A stretch of 64,000 nt of DNA from Bugula neritina. Its lineage: Eukaryota > Bryozoa > Gymnolaemata > Cheilostomatida > Bugulidae. The notes below the pieces were generated by a model that worked only from the letters and a program-made list of their open reading frames with translations, had not been told where the DNA came from and ran no database searches. The stretch lies in contig OZ037772.1 in the NCBI GenBank assembly GCA_964035545.1, forward strand, positions 124,001 to 188,000. The letters run 5' to 3'. Below are positions 60,493-64,000 of the stretch, in pieces (the stretch's first letter is position 1; each line of letters begins with the position of its first letter). The translations under genes were made by a program, and so were the position numbers.

Positions 60493-60872
60493 TAACTATA
60501 CTAACAGAGTAATTATACTAACAGAGTAACTATACTAACAGAGTAACTATACTAACAGAGTAACTATACTAACAGAGTAACTGTACTAACAGAGTAACTA
60601 TACTAACAGAGTAACTATACTAACAGAGTAACTATACTAACAGAGTAATTATACTAACAGAGTAACTATACTAACATAGTAACTATACTAACAGAGTAAC
60701 TATACTAACAGAGTAACTATACTAACAGAGTAAGTATACTAACAGAGTAACTGTACTAACAGAGTAACTATACTAACAGAGTAACTATACTAACAGAGTA
60801 ACTGTACTAACAAAGTAACTATACTAACATAGTAACTATACTAACAGAGTAACTGTACTAACAGAGTAACTT
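60493..60872. repeat. 17-bp ACTATACTAACAGAGTA array, copy B
   Basis: About 22 units of the same repeat as 16675-16985, again ending at the splice donor of the matching exon. Confidence 0.95.
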
Positions 60873-61762
60873 ACCATCATTCTGTAGGTCCAGCCGATCA
60901 TCAAAGAGTCTGTCCTGCTCAGCATCAGAAAAATCTGGATCGTTGAGAGGATAAAGCTGATAGCATATGTTGGATATGCATTCAGTAAACTCAGATCCAC
61001 ATTGTTCATTTTCAGTACAGTCTATTAATAGAAACAAAACTCTATAAATAGCGAACTAGTCACTAAATAACCTCACATATCTCACATACACCACATATCT
61101 CTATTTTTGACAATTGACTCACAGTATAAGTGATATCAGTTAGTCATGACTCACAGTATAAGTGATTTCAGTTAGTCATGACTCACAGCATAAGTTACAG
61201 CAGCTACTTGGACTCGCAGTATAAATTATAGTAGGTAGTCATAACTCATAGTATGAAAGTCATCAATAACTCGCAGTGTAGGTCATAGCGACTACTCACC
61301 TGACAGCCTTCTTTACAGACACCATGGCGACAGATTTGTCCATCACTAGGACAGGCTGTACACGGATAGAAGCACCTGCAAAAAATGCTGATAATCACAC
61401 CGAGTGTGATGCCTCGTTTCTACTGAAAAATCGCAAACCAAAATATGTAGAAAATAAAGCAAATTCAGCTTTAAGGTTACACTCTGTTACGTAAATACAT
61501 AACAAAAATCATTCAAAAATCCTGGCCAGCACAGATATAAGTACAACAGAAAGCAACACTTTTAAACTCTAATAGAGTTTAGAACAAAGATTTCGCATTC
61601 AAACCTGAAGAACGTTCTACTAGTTCTGAGTGATAAAGATCATAAACAACAGTTCTGTCATCTGGTGAGGCCTGCTGATAACATCTTTTCTCCAAACAGA
61701 TCTGCAGCTTCCCACAGTCTCTGTCAAGGTCACATACCCCAACACAGGCACCACACTCGCAG

Positions 61763-61925
61763 GTAACATAAACTGGTAACATAAACTAGTAATATAATTT
61801 GGTAACATAAACTAGTAATATAACTTGGTAATATAAACTAGTAATATAATTTGGTAACATAAACTAGTAATATAACTTCGTAATATAAACTACTAATATA
61901 ACTTGGTAATATAAACTAGTAATTT
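61763..61925. repeat. 26-bp satellite, copy B stub
   Basis: About six units of the 17985-20658 satellite. It begins inside what should be the collagen exon 61605-61764, so satellite expansion or recombination removed the exon's 5' end and everything upstream. Confidence 0.9.
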
Positions 61926-62669
61926 AATTAAAGAATCCCTGACACACTTTACTTATATAGCATGAAAATATTCATCTATATCTTAGCTATCAATTAAGCA
62001 TCCCTTTAAGGGTGGATGGCTATACTATTTCATTTTATAACAACTTTAGTGCATGCATGTCCAAAAAACTTTCGGATTTCTAAGCTCTCAGTGCACACGT
62101 ATTACGCCGGTTTCCGGTCTGCTTCGAGTCCTAGTTACCTTATAACTAATAGTAATAATTGCATACTTTCGCAGCGTGTTATTTTTAGCCACTGCAACAC
62201 ACAGATAAATCACTATACTGACATAAATTTTAAAACACAGAGTACAACTAATGCTCAATGAAAAAAACAAATGATACCATTTTATTATTGATATTAGAAG
62301 CTTAAGTTACTTCCGTTAGAAATTTTGAGCATCGGAAAAATGAAATAGCCTCACCCTCACGATGTAATTAGAACGGGTGGCTAAGTACGGTGATAACACG
62401 ATATTGTTAAAAGAAATTAGCTAAATCCAACGAGTGGCAAACTTTTCTATAAAACCTTACAAATAATTGCATGTAACTTATTACGCTTCCAAATAGATTA
62501 TCATTACCGTAACCGGATATTACCAATATAACCTGTGCCTAGTAGTACTACTACTAGTAGTAGTCGCTCGCTATCTATATAAATTCGATTTCATATTCAT
62601 ATTGCCATTGGACTCTAATGAACAAACTTATTACCTATATTACTAGTTACACTTGCACTTACTGTCGGC
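61926..62669. other. Intergenic DNA upstream of the THAP gene
   Basis: The block duplication ends at about 61925. The interval carries ordinary AT-rich sequence with an ACTACTACTAGTAGTAGT palindrome at about 62545 and should hold the THAP gene promoter, which I cannot delimit. Confidence 0.4.
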
Positions 62670-63899
62670 ATGACTACACGAATGGCTTCAAGTTCTAAAG
62701 GCAAATGCAAAAGAAGAGTGTGTGAAGCTGCAAAGTGCAATGTGTTCGTACAAGGAAAAACACATGTTTAAATGGCCTGCTGATACTGTGTGTGGTGAAA
62801 AATGGACCAAGTTTGTCAATACGAAAAGAAAAAACTTTCTGCCTGATAACTCTCGTTTGTGTTTTCAGCATTTTGGTGATGAACAATTTACAAATATGGG
62901 CATGTATAAAGCAAAACTCATTAACATGTAAGTGAACAACTCACTCAAACTCATAGTGATACTGACTTAGTGATTGTGATAGAATTAGACGATAATGATA
63001 GTTTTTTTAATGTTGATTTTCAACAATAAGTATAACTACAACTATTAAGTATTACTACAAGTTGGTATAAGTCAATAGGATTGTCATGACCGTGTTGATT
63101 CAATTTCATGTGACTATGACATAAACTTGCAAGTACAAGTTTGCATTTATGATTTACACGATAACCATTATTGTAAGGAAATTCATTTATAATGGCGATA
63201 ATATGAAAGACTTATGATTATCAGAATGTGTCATAGTCACTTGGATACATCCCATTAATATTATGATTCATACGCACTGATACTCATGCTATGAGTATGA
63301 TACTGGTAATGGTGCCCATCATCAATACCAGTAAAAATTAATGGTAAATATTGTTCACTTAGCTTATTGAAAGAATAAAAATTCATTGTCTTTGATTTAC
63401 TCTTTAGATTGCATTTAGAGAAAACAGCAGTCCCAACTATTCATTTAGTGGAAACTGAGGGTGCAACTGGATGCACTCCATTAACTCCTCGGAAACAAAG
63501 TCAGCAGGCAGCCACTATCACACCTAAAGAAGCTCGCTGGTTAAAAAGATCAGACCCTGGTTTTCTGTAAGGATTATAATATTGAAAATGCGATCTTGAG
63601 CAATAAAATTGAAATATGATATAGACAGCAATTGAGATTTTCTGCAGCTGTTTCAATAATACTTTTCCATTTACCTTCATATATAATAATATTTTAGAGC
63701 TTTGCCAAGTCAAACTAAAAAACCAGCTCTCAATCTTAAGCCAGAAAAGAAGGGCCTACAGAAAGGAATAGGACACAATAAATATGTGCAAACACCTAAA
63801 AGGATGCAGAAAAAGATTAGAAGCAAAGCTGTTCAATGCTGGTATATAGAAATATGGCGAAATAGTATTGTTCACTTAGCTCAAAAACTGAATTCATAG
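62670..63899 (+). CDS. THAP-domain protein, three exons, one frameshift
   Basis: Exons 62670-62927, 63408-63566 and 63698-63899 (TAG at 63897-63899) with GT/AG introns. The THAP zinc finger runs from CEAAKC through HMFKWPADTVCGEKWTKF and SRLCFQHFGDEQF to LEKTAVPTIH across the first intron, so all C2CH ligands and the AVPTI tail are present. THAP domains bind DNA; the family includes host transcription regulators and P-element-like transposases. The rest is short and basic (KKPALNLKPEKKG), with no transposase catalytic domain. The three exons total 619 bp, one more than a multiple of 3. The frame shifts by one base between CEAAKCN and HMFKWP (about 62725-62765, near an A run), so it is either a sequencing error or an early pseudogene. 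Repaired length would be about 205 aa. Confidence 0.7.
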
Positions 63900-64000
63900 C
63901 TTTTCTCCATATTTATTTTTATTTAAAATGCATGTTCTAATGCAACAAAAAAAACAAATATTTTTGTGTAATGGAAATAATATTTTTAATTTTCCACCTC

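Larger units (their letters stand above)
55841..61764 (-). pseudogene. Fibrillar collagen pseudogene, copy B
   Basis: Minus-strand exons, 5' to 3': 61605-61764 (its start replaced by satellite), 61300-61375, 60875-61021, 60368-60421 (3' half deleted), 59457-59630, 58889-58957, 58200-58329, 57973-58111, 57656-57706, 57420-57598, 57256-57310, 56996-57094, 56403-56538 and 55841-55987 (TAG at 55841). Two cysteine exons are whole and a third is cut, then come about 100 Gly-X-Y triplets, the telopeptide-like MSNSKGVQADD...LYNMYLS, and a partial C-propeptide ending THLPIIDIAPGD...GEVCFS. The last two exons read in frame (phase 0). Decay: many Gly codons changed to E, D, R, C or A; a 1-base loss in 57656-57706; a 1-base gain in 59457-59630; a GC donor after 57973; no exons for the middle of the C-propeptide. 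The 9-bp difference in 61300-61375 is in frame. Confidence 0.8.
41118..61930. repeat. Segmental duplication, copy B
   Basis: Direct copy of the 1-20.66 kb block. It has extra DNA at 46124-46381 and 46515-47705 (transposon insertions with empty sites in copy A) and at 56.64-58.44 kb (collagen exons lost from A). It lacks the counterpart of A positions about 15.37-16.54 kb, which was deleted with one edge in an AATTAC-type repeat. Only about 170 bp of the 26-bp satellite remain at its right end, against about 2.7 kb in copy A. Confidence 0.9.

Overview
The window is metazoan nuclear DNA: AT-rich, with many-exon genes bounded by GT/AG introns, minisatellites in most introns and several classes of transposon remnant. 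RING/B-box genes, a fibrillar collagen with WAP-like cysteine modules, a THAP gene and a valyl-tRNA synthetase locus suggest an early-branching animal (sponge or cnidarian). That placement is inference. There are no bacterial operons, CRISPR arrays or rRNA genes.

Layout. Two direct copies of one block make up most of the window. Copy A runs from the left edge to about 20.66 kb; copy B runs from about 41.1 to 61.93 kb. Each holds, on the minus strand, a RING/B-box/coiled-coil/propeller gene and a decayed fibrillar collagen gene ending against a 26-bp satellite. Copy B of the RING gene is a complete 7-exon model with compatible phases (621 codons plus stop). Copy A has the first four exons intact and is cut by the window edge in exon 5. 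Both collagen copies are pseudogenes sharing old lesions (former glycine codons, a frameshift); each then lost a different part.

Between the copies lie: about 3 kb of AT-rich DNA with a LINE remnant; a plus-strand valyl-tRNA synthetase pseudogene (24.4-31.2 kb) with two nonsense codons, a frameshift, lost exons and no C-terminal half; an inverted orphan copy of the RING gene's last exon (33.1 kb); and a young Ty3/gypsy-like LTR retrotransposon (34401-38707). The retrotransposon has two LTRs that I read as identical, a 5-bp target duplication, intact Gag and Pol, and a textbook -1 frameshift signal. It sits about 6 bp inside the end of an unrelated terminal-inverted-repeat DNA element.

Right of copy B is a three-exon plus-strand THAP-domain gene (62670-63899) with a one-base frameshift. 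Other repeats include hAT-like, Harbinger-like and unclassified MITEs, a nested TTAA-flanked MITE, Penelope-type GIY-YIG remnants, a probable tRNA-derived SINE and about fifteen tandem arrays. The genes do not form a pathway. The window records duplication, invasion and decay around one apparently live gene (RING/B-box copy B), one possibly live gene (THAP) and one possibly mobile element.
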